Origin: Bdellovibrio sp.
GTDB taxonomy: Bacteria; Bdellovibrionota; Bdellovibrionia; Bdellovibrionales; Bdellovibrionaceae
Assembly: GCA_019104905.1 (NCBI GenBank)
Contig: JAHRXB010000006.1
Coordinates: forward strand, 1-6,601
Direction of reading: 5' to 3'
Length of the DNA stretch: 6,601 bases
Below the pieces are notes generated by a model. The model searched no databases. It was not told where the DNA came from and saw only the letters and a program-made list of their open reading frames with translations. The position numbers were made by a program, and so were the translations under genes. This document shows positions 5,982-6,601 of this stretch, piece by piece (within the stretch, counting starts at the first letter, position 1; every line of letters begins with the position of its first letter).

Positions 5982-6368
5982 ATGTCTTATTCTTTTAATA
6001 AAACACTTAACTGCACATTGTCTGAAGCTATTGAAAAGGTGACTGAGGCCTTAAAGGTTGAGGGTTTTGGGATTTTGACTGATATTGATGTTCAAGCGAC
6101 CTTGAAGGCGAAGATCAATAAAGATATGCCGGGATATCGAATCCTGGGCGCCTGCAGCCCTCCGTTGGCTTTTCAAGCCATTTCCGCAGAGCCTTTGATC
6201 GGAACGATGCTTCCCTGCAATGTCGTCGTTCGTGAGCTGGACGCTCATAAAACGGAAATCGCTATTATTGATCCCGTGGCTTCCATGTTGGCGGTGAAGA
6301 ATGAATCCCTGGGCCAAGTTGCAACAGAAGTGCAAACAAAACTAAAAAGAGTGGCAGAAGCTCTTTAA
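5982..6368 (+). CDS. DUF302 family protein
   Basis: A 128-residue cytoplasmic protein, about the usual length of a single DUF302 domain. Family-like features are EGFGILTDIDVQATLKAKI (27-45), YRILGACSPPLAFQAI (52-67), the conserved Glu70 and LIGTMLPCNVVV (72-83), then the closing strand TEIAIIDPVA (91-100) and a C-terminal helix. The biochemical role of DUF302 is not established; members occur alone or fused to other modules. There is no signal peptide or membrane helix. The gene has its own strong ribosome binding site and lies 79 nt after the kinase stop, so it may be a separate unit or the last gene of the HTH-kinase operon. I see only weak promoter- or terminator-like sequence in that gap. 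Confidence 0.87.
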   Translation: MSYSFNKTLNCTLSEAIEKVTEALKVEGFGILTDIDVQATLKAKINKDMPGYRILGACSPPLAFQAISAEPLIGTMLPCNVVVRELDAHKTEIAIIDPVASMLAVKNESLGQVATEVQTKLKRVAEAL

Positions 6369-6416
6369 AGGTCGCATCTCATTTTGAGAAACGATTGATT
6401 AAGAAAGTGCATCTAG

Positions 6417-6437
6417 GGGCTTTTGGGGTTAAAGCCC
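6417..6437. repeat. Stem-loop between the DUF302 gene and the last gene
   Basis: GGGCTTT and AAAGCCC form perfect 7-bp arms around a 7-nt loop, 48 nt after the DUF302 stop and 17 nt before the next start. No T run follows, so it is not a standard intrinsic terminator. It could be a 3'-end hairpin or a leader structure affecting the next gene, which lacks a good Shine-Dalgarno. Confidence 0.4.
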
Positions 6438-6454
6438 TCGCCGATAAGTTGTTT

Positions 6455-6601
6455 ATGAAAACATTCTTATTTTCAGTTATTTTTCTATTTAGCGTATTTG
6501 GTTTTGCCGGAGAGGACCCCTGTTTTAGTCGCATAGAAAGTCCAGTTCTCAAGATTTATTCTCAGACTTCTTTGGATGTGGATTCAAAAATGGTCGGGCT
6601 G
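6455..6601 (+). CDS. Secreted protein of unknown function, N-terminal part (cut by window edge)
   Basis: The frame is open to the end of the window (49 codons). It starts with a signal peptide, MKTFLFSVIFLFSVFGFA, likely cut before GEDPCF, so the product is exported. The visible mature part (DPCFSRIESPVLKIY onward) contains one cysteine and matches no family I can name. The ATG at 6455 is chosen because it gives a properly placed signal peptide. The upstream sequence has only a weak purine stretch (GATAAG) about 7 nt before it. A 7-bp hairpin sits just upstream. Confidence 0.72.
   Translation, partial: MKTFLFSVIFLFSVFGFAGEDPCFSRIESPVLKIYSQTSLDVDSKMVGL

Overview
This is a moderate-GC bacterial segment, densely packed with short genes. 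It carries an Rnk-type RNA polymerase-binding protein, a PIG3-type quinone oxidoreductase, an HTH protein whose middle and C-terminal parts resemble the TIGR02147/DUF4423 group, and several small orphan proteins with signal peptides. TIGR02147/DUF4423-like regulators and many small secreted orphans are typical of predatory Bdellovibrionota, so I infer a Bdellovibrio-like organism at moderate confidence. No marker gene in the window settles this. I see no rRNA, tRNA, CRISPR array or insertion sequence.

Layout. On the minus strand at 1-683, an Hpt phosphotransfer protein is followed by the start of a membrane-anchored protein that runs off the left edge, probably a sensor kinase or chemoreceptor. 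They look like a phosphorelay operon. A largely empty divergent spacer (684-1062) leads to rnk on the plus strand. rnk converges on a small secreted protein gene (1477-1857, minus), and their stop codons overlap. Upstream of it on the minus strand lies another small secreted protein with six cysteines (1924-2385). Between these two sits a textbook terminator hairpin whose loop contains the start codon of the downstream gene. Next come a zinc-free quinone oxidoreductase (2564-3544, plus), a bidirectional terminator, and a third secreted orphan (3630-4016, minus).

The most system-like part is 4088-5902. An HTH regulator-like gene (4113-4919) with no Shine-Dalgarno sequence has two palindromes at its promoter and start. 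It is followed 2 nt later by an aminoglycoside-phosphotransferase-fold small-molecule kinase (4922-5902). A DUF302 gene (5982-6368) follows with its own strong ribosome binding site. The window ends in a fourth secreted protein gene, cut by the right edge.

How the genes may work together. The Hpt and membrane protein probably share a signalling pathway. The HTH/kinase pair is probably one transcription unit, with the HTH protein controlling its own promoter. The other genes look like independent single-gene units separated by terminators or divergent promoters.
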